Program-made: the position numbers and the translations under genes
Origin: Halarcobacter ebronensis
GTDB lineage: Bacteria; Campylobacterota; Campylobacteria; Campylobacterales; Arcobacteraceae
DNA: 64,000 bases
Direction of reading: 5' to 3'
Assembly (NCBI RefSeq): GCF_013201825.1
Contig: NZ_CP053836.1
Coordinates: 682,001 to 746,000, forward strand
Notes under the pieces: model-generated
What the model was told of the DNA's origin: nothing
Seen by the model: only the letters and a program-made list of their open reading frames with translations
Databases searched by the model: none
In this document: piece by piece, positions 45,376 to 54,796 of the stretch
Numbering within the stretch: the stretch's first letter is position 1
Layout: the number at the start of each line of letters is the position of its first letter

Positions 45376-45989
45376 TGGGAAAAAAAGGTGCAATACTTAT
45401 TCTCTCGGGACCAAGTGGTTGCGGTAAATCAACACTTCTAAAAAAAGTGTATGAAGAGATTGAGGACTACTCTTTTTCAATTTCATCAACAACAAGAGAA
45501 CCAAGAGTTGGTGAAAAAGATGGAGTTGATTACTACTTCATTACGAAAGAAGAGTTTGAAGAGGGGATTAAAAAAGGTGAGTTTTTAGAGTGGGCAAATG
45601 TTCATGGAAACTACTATGGAACTTCACTAAAGCCTATAAGAGCTGCTGTAGATGAAGGAAAACTTGTAATTTTTGATATAGATGTACAAGGGCACAATAT
45701 AGTTAGAAAAAAACTTGATGATATAGTTACTTCAGTTTTTATTACAACACCTTCATTAAAAGAGTTAGAAAATAGATTAAATAGTAGAAATACTGACTCA
45801 AAAGAGGTAATTGAAAGAAGAATAGAAAACGCTAAAACAGAAATCAAATCTTTCAAAAAATATGACTATTTAATAATAAACGATGATTTAGAAAAGGCTT
45901 CAAAAGAGTTAATTGCGATTGCAAATATTACAAGAATAAAATCTAGATTATTTAGTGATGAAATAGTTAATAATTGGCTTATTAACTAA
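45375..45989 (+). CDS. gmk: guanylate kinase
   Basis: Phosphorylates GMP to GDP. 204 residues, P-loop LSGPSGCGKST near residue 8, GMP-binding SSTTREPRVGEKDGVDYYF near 38, and the lid with NSRNTDS. Normal length. Its stop overlaps the end of the convergent c-di-GMP gene by 8 nt. Confidence 0.97.
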   Translation: MGKKGAILILSGPSGCGKSTLLKKVYEEIEDYSFSISSTTREPRVGEKDGVDYYFITKEEFEEGIKKGEFLEWANVHGNYYGTSLKPIRAAVDEGKLVIFDIDVQGHNIVRKKLDDIVTSVFITTPSLKELENRLNSRNTDSKEVIERRIENAKTEIKSFKKYDYLIINDDLEKASKELIAIANITRIKSRLFSDEIVNNWLIN

Positions 45990-47604
45990 TTTCACTATAA
46001 CTTAAAGGGGCATCAAAATAGTACCCTTGAGAGTAACTTACTCCAATCTCTTTTACTTCATTATAGATATTTTCATCTGATACAAACTCTGCAACAGTTT
46101 TAAATCCAAATTTTTTAGCAAACTCATCTATTGTTCTTACAATGATTTGTTGGTTTCTTGATTCATTAATTCCTCTAATTAAAGAGCCATCAATTTTTAC
46201 AAAATCAATATCCAAATTTACAAGCATATTAAAGTTTGAGTATCCTGCACCAAAGTCATCAACTCCGATTTTACACTCATATTTTTTCATATTTTCAATA
46301 AATTTAAAAACCTCAGAAAAATCAGAAATCTCTTCAGATTCTAAAATTTCAAACTCTAATTTAGAAGCATACTCTTTGTTGTTTTCTATTACATTATAGA
46401 CATAACTCATTGTTGCAGCACTTGCAATATCTTCAAAAGAGATATTAACTGCAACTCTTTTATCTTTATTTTTAATAAGATTAAAGGCCTCATTTATCAT
46501 GATTTTTATAATATTTGGATAAAGCTTTGCTTTTTTTGCAATATCTAAAAATGTGTATGGAGATACAACTGTACCATCATCATCAATATATCTAACTAAG
46601 GCTTCGTATTTATAAACCTCTTTTGTTTTTGTATCAACAATTGGTTGGAAGTAGGCTTTGAAGTTACCGTTTCTTACACCATTTCTAATCTTTTTAATCC
46701 ATTTAATATTCTCTTCAAAAGATTCTTGGATATTAAAAGAGTCATTGTAAATTAAAATAGGTTCAAATTTTTTTCTTGCATATGCGATAACTCTTTGAGC
46801 ATATTTATAGGCATTTCCATCACTACTTTTTGCAATACCAATTGTAATATTCAAATCAATCTCATGCTCATCAATACAAACAGGATCCTCTTCAATAAAA
46901 TCTTCAAATTTTTTACAAAGGTTGTAAAACTCCTGGGTATCTAAATCGTACTCTCTTGAGATTACTAAAAATTTATCCGCTTCAACTCTATAGATCGAGA
47001 ATAACTCTTTATTAAAATATTTTTGTAGGGTATCAGAGAATTTAAGTAAGACTTGGTCCCCATTATGTTCTCCAAAAAGGTCATTTATTGTAGAGAACTT
47101 GTCAATGTTTATCATTGCAATTAAATCTTTATTAGAATCCTCTAAATCTTTTTTTAATTTATTTCTATTTGGAAGATGTGTTAGATTGTCAATATATAAA
47201 TCTTTTAACTCATGGTATAAAAGAGATTGACTCATCAATTGTAGAAGTTTTTTCATATCAATTGGTTTTAGAACATATTTATCAACCCCAATATCAATTG
47301 CTTCTAAAAGGTATTCGGTATTAGAAAATGCAGTTGCTACAATTATAGGAATGTTTGGATTTATTCTTTTTATCTCTCTAATCATCTCAAGACCATTCAT
47401 AATAGGCATATTAACATCTGTGATAATTAAATCAATCTCTGATTCATTTTGCTTGAATAGTTCTAAACCTTCAGCACCATTTTGCGCGACAAATTGCTTC
47501 TTTGTAAAACCCTTTAAAATATTTAAGGTTATCTCTCTTAGAGCCTCTTCATCTTCTGCGTATAAAATTGTTATATTTTTTAGTATCGATACATTTGATA
47601 TCAT
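45982..47604 (-). CDS. response regulator with degenerate GGDEF and EAL domains (c-di-GMP phosphodiesterase)
   Basis: A 540-residue cytoplasmic protein. The receiver (about 8-125) has EDEEA and the Asp in LIITDVNMPIMNG. The GGDEF-like domain (about 135-290) has LTHLPNRNKL but EADKF in place of GGDEF, so no cyclase activity is expected. The EAL domain (about 300-535) keeps EALVRY, NIS, FEILESEEI, DDFGAGYSN and KIDGSLI, and QGYYFDAP at the end, so hydrolysis of c-di-GMP is likely. No kinase gene is next to it. Confidence 0.9.
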   Translation of the reverse strand: MISNVSILKNITILYAEDEEALREITLNILKGFTKKQFVAQNGAEGLELFKQNESEIDLIITDVNMPIMNGLEMIREIKRINPNIPIIVATAFSNTEYLLEAIDIGVDKYVLKPIDMKKLLQLMSQSLLYHELKDLYIDNLTHLPNRNKLKKDLEDSNKDLIAMINIDKFSTINDLFGEHNGDQVLLKFSDTLQKYFNKELFSIYRVEADKFLVISREYDLDTQEFYNLCKKFEDFIEEDPVCIDEHEIDLNITIGIAKSSDGNAYKYAQRVIAYARKKFEPILIYNDSFNIQESFEENIKWIKKIRNGVRNGNFKAYFQPIVDTKTKEVYKYEALVRYIDDDGTVVSPYTFLDIAKKAKLYPNIIKIMINEAFNLIKNKDKRVAVNISFEDIASAATMSYVYNVIENNKEYASKLEFEILESEEISDFSEVFKFIENMKKYECKIGVDDFGAGYSNFNMLVNLDIDFVKIDGSLIRGINESRNQQIIVRTIDEFAKKFGFKTVAEFVSDENIYNEVKEIGVSYSQGYYFDAPLSYSEIS

Positions 47605-47719
47605 TAAGACTTACTCCAAACTTATTACGATATAATATTATAATATCTTTTATAAAAATGTTAACCAATAAGCATTTAATATAATTACTGATTATTAATT
47701 TATTATTTTAGGAAAATTT

Positions 47720-50161
47720 GTGGCTGATGTTAAATGTAATCACTGTCATCTTGTGTTTGACGAGAAAGTGATGATTAAAGAGGGAGAACTAAATTTTTGT
47801 TGTAAAGGGTGTCAAGGAGTTTATCATATCTTAAAAGATGATGGACTTGACTCATTTTATGAAAAGCTAGGAAACAAAACAATAGCTCCACCAATTGAAG
47901 TTGAAGATGATGTTGAAAGATTCGATACAAAAAGCTTTGAAGATACTTTTATAAAAACTACAGAAAATGGTTATAACAAGATTGACTTAATTATTGAAGG
48001 TATTCATTGTGCCGCTTGTGTTTGGTTAAATGAAAAAGTTCTTTTTGAAACAGAGGGTATAATTAGTGCGGATATAAACTTCACAAACAACAAAGCTAAA
48101 ATTGTTTGGGACAATGAAAAAATAAAACTTTCACAAATTATTTTAAAAATTAGAAGTATTGGTTACAATGCCTATGCTTATGACTCAACAGTAGCAGATG
48201 AACAAGCTGCAAAATCAAAAAGAGACTATTTTATAAGAATGATGGTTGCCGTTTTTGCAAGTGTTAATATTATGATGCTTTCAGTTGCCAAATATACTGG
48301 ATTTTTTACAGGAATCGATGAACAAATAAGAGAGTATATACATATTGCAGAGCTTGTATTTACAACACCAGTTCTTTTTTATTCAGGATGGATTTTCTTT
48401 AGGGGTGCATATTATGGTTTAAGAAACCGAGTTTTAAATATGGACTTTTTAGTTAGTTCAGGAGCTACTCTTACATATATTTACTCACTTTATGTTCTTT
48501 TTGGAGGAAAAGGGGAGAGCTATTTTGACTCTGTAACTATGATTATTACCTTTGTCTTAGTTGGTAAATATTTAGAAGTTATTGGAAAGAAAAGTGCAGT
48601 TGATACTTTGGATAAAATTAAAAGTTCTATTCCCCTTGAAGCAACTGTAGTAAAAGATGGAGTTAAAAAAGCAATTGCACTAAATAATATTGAATTGGGT
48701 GATATTATTGAGATAAGAAGTGGAGAAAAAGTTTGCATTGATGGAAAAATCATTAGTGGTGAAGGAACTTTTGATGAGTCAAGTTTAACAGGTGAATCTG
48801 TTCCTGTATTTAAAAAGATGGGAGATACAATATATAGTGGAACTATCAATAATGATGCACTAATTAGATATGAAACAACAAAAACATATAAAGACTCAAC
48901 ACTTAATTCAATAGTAACCCTTCTTGAGGATTCTTTGAGTTCAAAACCAGAGATAGAGTATAAAGCAAATGAAGTTTCAAAAGGGTTTACAGTTTCAATT
49001 TTATCCCTTTCATTACTTACTTTTTTGGTTTGGTACTTTTTTGGTTTAGATTTAGGCTTTGATTATGAAAATACAAACCATTTTGAAAAATCATTTATTG
49101 TTGCAATCTCTGTAATTGTTATTGCTTGTCCTTGTGCTTTAGCTTTAGCAACTCCTATTGCAAGTTTGATTGGTATCTCTGAACTTGCTAAAAAAGGGCT
49201 TCTGTTTAAGGAGGCAAAATTTATAGAGACCATGGCAAAGGCTAATACTTTGGTTATGGATAAAACTGGAACAATAACAAAAGGTGAGCTAAAAGTTAAA
49301 AAAGCAAGAATTTTAGATGATAATATTCACAAATTAAATCTTCTTTATTCCCTTTTAGATGCTTCAAGCCACCCCATTTCAAAATCTGTAAAAAAATATC
49401 TTTTGAAAAAGTATGATAATTTGGAACTTAAAAATATTATAGATGTTAAAAATATTCAAGCAAAAGGTATGGTTGCTAAATATACAAATGTAGATGATAA
49501 ACTATTTCATATTATTGGTGGGAATATGGAACTAATAAAAGATAATAGAATCAACTACAACTTTGAGAGCCAAAACTCTGTATATATTTTTGCTATAAAT
49601 AGAAGAGTTATTGCAACCTTTGAACTTGCAGATGAGATAAGAGAAGATGCAAAAGAGTTAGTAGAAAATCTAAAAGCAGAAGGTTTAGATATTGTAATGC
49701 TAACAGGAGACAATGAGAGTGTAGCAAAAAATGTTGCTTCAAAAGTAGGAATTAAAAAAGTTGTCTCTAATATTGATCCAATAGGGAAAGCAAACTATAT
49801 TAAAAAGCTAAGAGAAGAGGGTAAAATAGTTGTTATGGCAGGAGATGGGATAAACGATTCTGTCGCTTTAGCTAGTTCTGATGTCTCTATTGCAATGGGG
49901 AACTCAGCAGATATTACAATCTCTGTTTCAGATATAGTTTTATTAAATAGTTCATTAAAGAGTCTTAATTTTGCATTTATGATCTCTAAAAGAACATATA
50001 AGTTTATAAAAGAAAACCTGCTATTATCTTTGATTTACAATATGATTACAATTCCTCTTGCAATGGCTGGATTTGTAATACCATTAGTTGCTGCACTATC
50101 TATGAGTTTAAGTTCACTATTAGTTGTTGCAAACTCAATGAGAATCAAATTAAAAGGTTAG
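47720..50161 (+). CDS. ccoI: copper-translocating P-type ATPase for cbb3 oxidase assembly
   Basis: An 813-residue inner-membrane P1B ATPase of the FixI/CcoI type. An N-terminal Cys-rich metal-binding piece (CNHCHLVF...CCKGCQGVYHIL) is followed by an HMA domain (GIHCAACVWL near residue 96), eight helices, actuator loop GESVP, the CPC motif IACPCALALATP, phosphorylation site DKTGT and hinge GDGINDS. The start is GTG with the ribosome site AGGA. It is followed 8 bp later by ccoS, which makes a role in copper supply to cbb3 oxidase likely rather than general copper efflux. Confidence 0.93.
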   Translation: MADVKCNHCHLVFDEKVMIKEGELNFCCKGCQGVYHILKDDGLDSFYEKLGNKTIAPPIEVEDDVERFDTKSFEDTFIKTTENGYNKIDLIIEGIHCAACVWLNEKVLFETEGIISADINFTNNKAKIVWDNEKIKLSQIILKIRSIGYNAYAYDSTVADEQAAKSKRDYFIRMMVAVFASVNIMMLSVAKYTGFFTGIDEQIREYIHIAELVFTTPVLFYSGWIFFRGAYYGLRNRVLNMDFLVSSGATLTYIYSLYVLFGGKGESYFDSVTMIITFVLVGKYLEVIGKKSAVDTLDKIKSSIPLEATVVKDGVKKAIALNNIELGDIIEIRSGEKVCIDGKIISGEGTFDESSLTGESVPVFKKMGDTIYSGTINNDALIRYETTKTYKDSTLNSIVTLLEDSLSSKPEIEYKANEVSKGFTVSILSLSLLTFLVWYFFGLDLGFDYENTNHFEKSFIVAISVIVIACPCALALATPIASLIGISELAKKGLLFKEAKFIETMAKANTLVMDKTGTITKGELKVKKARILDDNIHKLNLLYSLLDASSHPISKSVKKYLLKKYDNLELKNIIDVKNIQAKGMVAKYTNVDDKLFHIIGGNMELIKDNRINYNFESQNSVYIFAINRRVIATFELADEIREDAKELVENLKAEGLDIVMLTGDNESVAKNVASKVGIKKVVSNIDPIGKANYIKKLREEGKIVVMAGDGINDSVALASSDVSIAMGNSADITISVSDIVLLNSSLKSLNFAFMISKRTYKFIKENLLLSLIYNMITIPLAMAGFVIPLVAALSMSLSSLLVVANSMRIKLKG

Positions 50162-50169
50162 GAAGATAG

Positions 50170-50397
50170 ATGATAAATGACACTCTTTTAATGATGTTAG
50201 TTGTTGGAGTTATACTCTCTTTTGCAGTCTTAGGTATGTTTATTTGGGGTGCAAAGGGTGGACAGTTTGATGATAGTGAAAAGATGATGGGGGGTCTTCT
50301 TTTTGATAGTACTGAAGATTTAAATGATGCAGTAAAAAAAGAGGATAAGAAAAAAGAGGCTCAAAAAAGCCAAAAAAAAAGTGAACCACAAGAGTAG
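50170..50397 (+). CDS. ccoS: cbb3-type oxidase assembly protein CcoS
   Basis: A 75-residue protein with one helix (about 5-27), then the CcoS pattern WGAKGGQFDDSEKMMGGLLFD and a Lys/Glu tail. It is needed with CcoI for heme and copper insertion in cbb3 oxidase. Its stop lies in the loop of the terminator at 50377-50406. Confidence 0.93.
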   Translation: MINDTLLMMLVVGVILSFAVLGMFIWGAKGGQFDDSEKMMGGLLFDSTEDLNDAVKKEDKKKEAQKSQKKSEPQE

Positions 50398-50406
50398 TTC
50401 ACTTTT
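50377..50406 (+). terminator. terminator of ccoI-ccoS
   Basis: A 10-bp stem AAAAGTGAAC / GTTCACTTTT with a 10-nt loop that holds the ccoS stop codon, followed by T-rich DNA. Confidence 0.75.
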
Positions 50407-50429
50407 CTATAAATTTTCATATAGACTGA

Positions 50430-50708
50430 TTAAAATGCAGCAATTTGTTTTGCTAAATCTTCAATGTCTGCGTCAGAAAGTCTTGCAACTTGACCTTTCA
50501 TAACACCTTTCATTGCTCCACCATAAGATCCATCTTTGTAACCTTTTAAAGCAGCAACAGTTTTTTCAACTGGCCAACCTTTGATTACTTGTGATTTCCC
50601 TAGTGCAGCTTTTTCAGCAGCAGCCCCATGACATGCAGCACAAGGTGCATAGCTAGCAGCCATTAAAGATGCAGCAGCAATCATTGTTCCTAAAACAATT
50701 TTCTTCAT
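50430..50708 (-). CDS. periplasmic cytochrome c553-type protein
   Basis: A 92-residue class I cytochrome c: signal peptide about 1-18 (ending LMAASYA), heme motif CAACH near residue 22, and an axial Met in GAMKGVMKGQ near 66. It is a soluble electron carrier, probably delivering electrons to cbb3 oxidase whose assembly genes lie beside it. Strong ribosome site (AAGGAGAG). Confidence 0.92.
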   Translation of the reverse strand: MKKIVLGTMIAAASLMAASYAPCAACHGAAAEKAALGKSQVIKGWPVEKTVAALKGYKDGSYGGAMKGVMKGQVARLSDADIEDLAKQIAAF

Positions 50709-50876
50709 TACGTTCTCTCCTTAAATAATAAAACCAAATTTTATCAATTTAATCTTGTATTAAGCTTATGTAGAACAATGATAATGCATAAAAATATATT
50801 ATAATTTTTTAGGTGTGTAATTTAGTTAAGTTTTAATCTAAATTTGTATATAGTTATCGTTAAAATAGGATGAATA

Positions 50877-51479
50877 ATGAGCAAAAAAGAGGCACTTACG
50901 ATAGATAATTTAACTTTTGGGTATGATAAAGAGAAGTTAATTTATAAAGATTTTAATCTGATTTTGAATAGAGGTGAATTAGTATCAATAGTTGGATCAA
51001 GTGGAAGTGGGAAAAGCACTTTATTTGAACTAATATGTAAAAATCTTACTCCTTTAAAAGGAAAGATAAATGTTGGTAGAATAAGTTCAATTTATCAAGA
51101 TCCGTATAACTCTTTTCATCCCTCATTTACTATTTTAGAACAATTAAAAGATGTTGTACATAAAGATTTAAAAGTTTTAAAGGAAGAGCTTAAAAAAAGG
51201 CTTGATCAGCTCTCTTTAGATATAAAACTACTTGATAAAAAACCACATGAATTAAGTGGAGGACAGCTTCAAAGATGTTCTATATTAAGAGCTTTATTAA
51301 TGCAACCAGAACTTTTACTTGTGGATGAACCAACTTCAGCTTTGGATAATATTATTGCAGTTGAGGTTATGAAGTTAATAATTGAACAATTAAATAATTG
51401 TGCAATACTGTTGATTACACATGACATGACACTTGCAAAATGGTGCAGTGACAAGATTATAAATTTGAATGAAATTTAA
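50877..51479 (+). CDS. ABC transporter ATPase, peptide/nickel type, without permease
   Basis: A 200-residue ATPase with Walker A GSSGSGKST near residue 38, Q loop YQDPYNSFHPSF typical of the oligopeptide/nickel family, signature LSGGQLQR and Walker B LLLVDEPTS. It is shorter than DppF proteins and lacks their C-terminal oligopeptide domain. No permease or binding protein is adjacent; the next gene is hemH. The partner may be encoded elsewhere. Confidence 0.85.
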   Translation: MSKKEALTIDNLTFGYDKEKLIYKDFNLILNRGELVSIVGSSGSGKSTLFELICKNLTPLKGKINVGRISSIYQDPYNSFHPSFTILEQLKDVVHKDLKVLKEELKKRLDQLSLDIKLLDKKPHELSGGQLQRCSILRALLMQPELLLVDEPTSALDNIIAVEVMKLIIEQLNNCAILLITHDMTLAKWCSDKIINLNEI

Positions 51480-51489
51480 GGATAAAATT

Positions 51490-52428
51490 ATGATAAAAGA
51501 GTGTAAAAAGAGTTTAGTTCTTTTAAATATGGGTGGAGCAAGAAATAAGAATGAATTAGAGCTTTTTTTAACAAATATGTTTAATGATAAAAATATCTTA
51601 ACTGTAAAAAGCAATTTCCTGCGATCTTTGATTGCTAAATTTATTGTAAAATCAAGAAAAGACTCAGCTTGGGAAAACTATGAAAAAATTGGAAATAGAT
51701 CTCCTATAAATCCTTTAACAGAAAAATTGGTTCATAGATTAAATGATGAATTAGATGAGGTTTGTGTACATCAAGCAATGAGATATACTCCTCCTTTTGC
51801 AAATGAGGTTGTAAAAGAACTTGAAAATAAAAAAGCAAAAGATGTGATACTTTTTCCTATGTATCCCCAATACTCTACAACTACAACAAAATCTTCTGTT
51901 GAAGATTTTATTGAGGCTGCTGGAAGAAAGTTTCATATTGAGGTGATTGAACCTTTTTATCAAAATAGAACTTTTAATGAAGCTATTGTTGATACAATTA
52001 AAAATAGTGTTGAAAAGTATGAAGAGTATAATTTAATCTTTTCAGCCCATGGGCTCCCTCAAAAAATTGTAGATAGTGGTGATCCTTATGAAAAACAGAT
52101 AAATGAACATGTTGAAATTTTATCTGCAATTTTAAAAGAGAAAAAGATAAATTTCAAATCTATCTCTTTGGCATATCAATCAAAAGTTGGACCTTTAAAA
52201 TGGCTTGAACCTTCCCTTGATGACGCTTTAACAAAATATAGAAATGAGAAAGTTCTTATCTATCCAATTGCTTTTTTGATTGATAACTCTGAAACAGATT
52301 TTGAATTAAGTATTGAGTATAAAGAGAAAGCCCAAGAGATAGGAGTTTTAGATTATAAAGTTTGTAAATGTTTAAATGATAGTGATCTTTTTATCAAAGC
52401 AATAAAAGAGATATGTAACCTTAAATAA
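51490..52428 (+). CDS. hemH: ferrochelatase
   Basis: Inserts iron into protoporphyrin IX in the last step of heme synthesis. 312 residues from the ATG at 51490, which has the ribosome site AAGGA; an upstream ATG in frame overlaps the previous gene and is less likely. Motifs: LLNMGGARNKNELELFL at the start, PMYPQYSTTTT with the catalytic region, FSAHGLP with the catalytic His and the C-terminal SETDFELSIEYKE. Confidence 0.96.
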   Translation: MIKECKKSLVLLNMGGARNKNELELFLTNMFNDKNILTVKSNFLRSLIAKFIVKSRKDSAWENYEKIGNRSPINPLTEKLVHRLNDELDEVCVHQAMRYTPPFANEVVKELENKKAKDVILFPMYPQYSTTTTKSSVEDFIEAAGRKFHIEVIEPFYQNRTFNEAIVDTIKNSVEKYEEYNLIFSAHGLPQKIVDSGDPYEKQINEHVEILSAILKEKKINFKSISLAYQSKVGPLKWLEPSLDDALTKYRNEKVLIYPIAFLIDNSETDFELSIEYKEKAQEIGVLDYKVCKCLNDSDLFIKAIKEICNLK

Positions 52429-52437
52429 GGAAGTAGT

Positions 52438-52989
52438 GTGAGTGAAAAAAATAGAGTTTTACTTAAAATTGCAAAAGAAGCAATAGAAACTACTTTTGAA
52501 AATAAAAAGGTAAATAAAGAGAGCTATTTAGAAAATTATGATTTTTTAAAAGAACAAGAAGCAACCTTTGTAACTCTAACACTAAATGGCAAATTAAGGG
52601 GTTGTATTGGCTCTTTAATTGCCCATAGAACTCTTTTTGATGATCTTATAAATAATGCAAAAGCAGCAGCTTTTTCTGATCCTAGATTTAATCCTTTAAC
52701 TAAAAATGAGTTTGAAAAAATAAGAATTGAGATATCAATATTAACAAAACCAGAGCCATTAGAGTATAAAGATTTTGAAGATTTAAAAAGTAAACTAATA
52801 CCCAAAAAACATGGAGTAATTCTTCAGCTTGATGGTCATAGGGCTACTTTTTTACCACAAGTTTGGGATGAGTTATCAACTTTTGAAGAGTTTATGGTTC
52901 ATTTGTGTCAAAAAGCTGGATTAAATCCGCAAAAACTCTCAACATATCCTAAAATAGAAACCTACGAAGCAATAAAAATAAAAGAGTAA
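52438..52989 (+). CDS. AmmeMemoRadiSam system protein A (AMMECR1 family)
   Basis: A 183-residue AMMECR1-domain protein with the hallmark LRGCIGSL near residue 59 and the C-terminal half pattern RATFLPQVWDEL. Start is GTG, 9 bp after hemH, with ribosome site AAGGAAG. First of three adjacent genes of the AmmeMemoRadiSam set; its biochemical role is unknown. Confidence 0.92.
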   Translation: MSEKNRVLLKIAKEAIETTFENKKVNKESYLENYDFLKEQEATFVTLTLNGKLRGCIGSLIAHRTLFDDLINNAKAAAFSDPRFNPLTKNEFEKIRIEISILTKPEPLEYKDFEDLKSKLIPKKHGVILQLDGHRATFLPQVWDELSTFEEFMVHLCQKAGLNPQKLSTYPKIETYEAIKIKE

Positions 52990-52993
52990 AAAA

Positions 52994-53992
52994 ATGAACT
53001 ATTACAAAAGCTCTTCTACAGACTCTTCTAAACTTATATGCCTTTTATGTTCACACTATTGCGAACTAAAAGAGAATCAAGTTGGAGTTTGTGGTGTTAA
53101 TAAAAACAACGGAAAAGAGATTGAATGTTTGGTATATGGACATGTAAGTGCTTTTAATATCGACCCAATAGAGAAAAAACCTCTTTATCACTTTTTGCCT
53201 GGTTCAAAATCTTTGTCACTTGGGACAGTTGGATGTAACTTTCATTGTAACTATTGTCAAAACTATGGAATATCCCAAGAGAAAAATATAGATAAATCAA
53301 ACTATATTTCACCTAAAGAGATTGTTGAGATTGCTTTACAAAGGGGCTGTGAATCTATCTCTTATACATACAACGAACCAACAATTTTTTATCCCTTTGC
53401 AAAAGATATTTCCCTTGAAGCAAAAAAGAGAGGTTTAAAATCAGTTTTTGTAAGTAATGGATATGAAAGTAGTGAGGTAATAGATGATATGAAAGGTTTA
53501 ATTGATGCTGCAAATATTGATTTAAAATCTTTTAATGCCAACTACTACAAAACAAAACTAGGTGGAGATTTAGAAAAAGTTTTAAAAAATTTAATACACT
53601 TCAAGAAAAATGGAATTTGGCTAGAGATTACTACTTTGCTTGTTCCAACAAGAAATGATTCTGATGAAGAAATAAGAAATATAGCAAAATTTATAAAAGA
53701 GAATTTGGGAGTGAATGTTCCTTGGCATATTTCTGCTTTTCATCCTGATTTCAAAGAGTTAACTCTTCCAAAAACCTCTTTACAAAGTCTAAAAAGTGCT
53801 TATGAAATAGCAAAAGAAGAGAACTTGAATTATGTTTATATAGGAAATATTGGTTTTGAAAACAATACTTTTTGTGATAATTGTGGCAATAAATTAATCT
53901 CAAGAGAGTATTTCAATGTAAAATCATATAGAGTAGAAAATGGCAATTGCAATAATTGTAGAAAACCACTAGAAGGGATTTTTAAGGAGTAG
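52994..53992 (+). CDS. AmmeMemoRadiSam system radical SAM enzyme
   Basis: A 332-residue radical SAM protein. N-terminal Cys pair and GVCGVN precede the cluster motif CNFHCNYCQN near residue 77, then the TIM-barrel, and a C-terminal zinc-like cluster (CDNCGN...CNNCRKP). It resembles the pyruvate formate-lyase activase-like group. It lies 4 bp after protein A and 2 bp before protein B, so the three act as one unit. Confidence 0.93.
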   Translation: MNYYKSSSTDSSKLICLLCSHYCELKENQVGVCGVNKNNGKEIECLVYGHVSAFNIDPIEKKPLYHFLPGSKSLSLGTVGCNFHCNYCQNYGISQEKNIDKSNYISPKEIVEIALQRGCESISYTYNEPTIFYPFAKDISLEAKKRGLKSVFVSNGYESSEVIDDMKGLIDAANIDLKSFNANYYKTKLGGDLEKVLKNLIHFKKNGIWLEITTLLVPTRNDSDEEIRNIAKFIKENLGVNVPWHISAFHPDFKELTLPKTSLQSLKSAYEIAKEENLNYVYIGNIGFENNTFCDNCGNKLISREYFNVKSYRVENGNCNNCRKPLEGIFKE

Positions 53993-53994
53993 TT

Positions 53995-54795
53995 ATGGGT
54001 CAAAGAGAGATGGCTGTTGCAGGAAGTTTTTATCCAAAAAGCAAAGAAGAGATAGATAAGTTTATAGAGTATTTTAACCAGAGTTTTTCTTTGAAAAATG
54101 CTAGTGATAACTTAAAGGTTAGAGCAATTATTGTGCCACATGCTGGATATATCTATAGTGGTTTTACTGCAAACTTGGCTTACAATCTCTCTTCAAAAAA
54201 TAGATATAAAAGAGTTGTTGTGATTGGACCTAGCCATAAAATCTATATAGAAGGAGCTTCAATTGCCCTTTATGAGAGTTTTAAAACACCCCTTGGAGAT
54301 TTAAAAATAGATTTAGAGTACTCTTTAAAACTAAAAGAAGCTTATTCTTTTTTAACTTTTATACCAGAAGCCCACAAGGAACACTCTACTGAGACCCAAG
54401 CTCCTTTTATTAAAAACTATTTTGAAGATATAAAAATAGTTGAGCTTGTATATGGAAAACTTGATTTTAATGAGTTGTCAAAATTAGTAGATGAACTTTT
54501 AGAAAATAAAGATAATTTAATAGTTATTAGTACAGATTTAAGTCATTTTTATAAACTTGAAGAGGCAAAGAGATTAGATAATATCTGTCTTAATGCTATT
54601 TTAAAAAGAGATTTAGAGCTTTTTGATAAGGGGTGTGAAGCTTGTGGAAAAGTTGGAGTAAAAGCTTTAGTTAAATCTTCAATAAAAAAAGATTTAGAGT
54701 TTGAACTACTTCATTACTGTACAAGTTATGATAGAACAAAAGATGATACAAGTGTTGTTGGATATAGTTCATTTTTATTAAAAGAGAAGGTTTAA
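53995..54795 (+). CDS. AmmeMemoRadiSam system protein B (Memo family)
   Basis: A 266-residue Memo/LigB-like protein. Metal-site histidines lie in VPHAGYIYSGFTA near residue 46, GPSHKIYIEGAS near 76 and STDLSHF near 180; EHSTETQAPF is also kept. Bacterial Memo homologues have a dioxygenase-like fold; the reaction is not known. Ribosome site AAGGAG. Last of the three genes. Confidence 0.92.
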   Translation: MGQREMAVAGSFYPKSKEEIDKFIEYFNQSFSLKNASDNLKVRAIIVPHAGYIYSGFTANLAYNLSSKNRYKRVVVIGPSHKIYIEGASIALYESFKTPLGDLKIDLEYSLKLKEAYSFLTFIPEAHKEHSTETQAPFIKNYFEDIKIVELVYGKLDFNELSKLVDELLENKDNLIVISTDLSHFYKLEEAKRLDNICLNAILKRDLELFDKGCEACGKVGVKALVKSSIKKDLEFELLHYCTSYDRTKDDTSVVGYSSFLLKEKV

Positions 54796-54796
54796 A

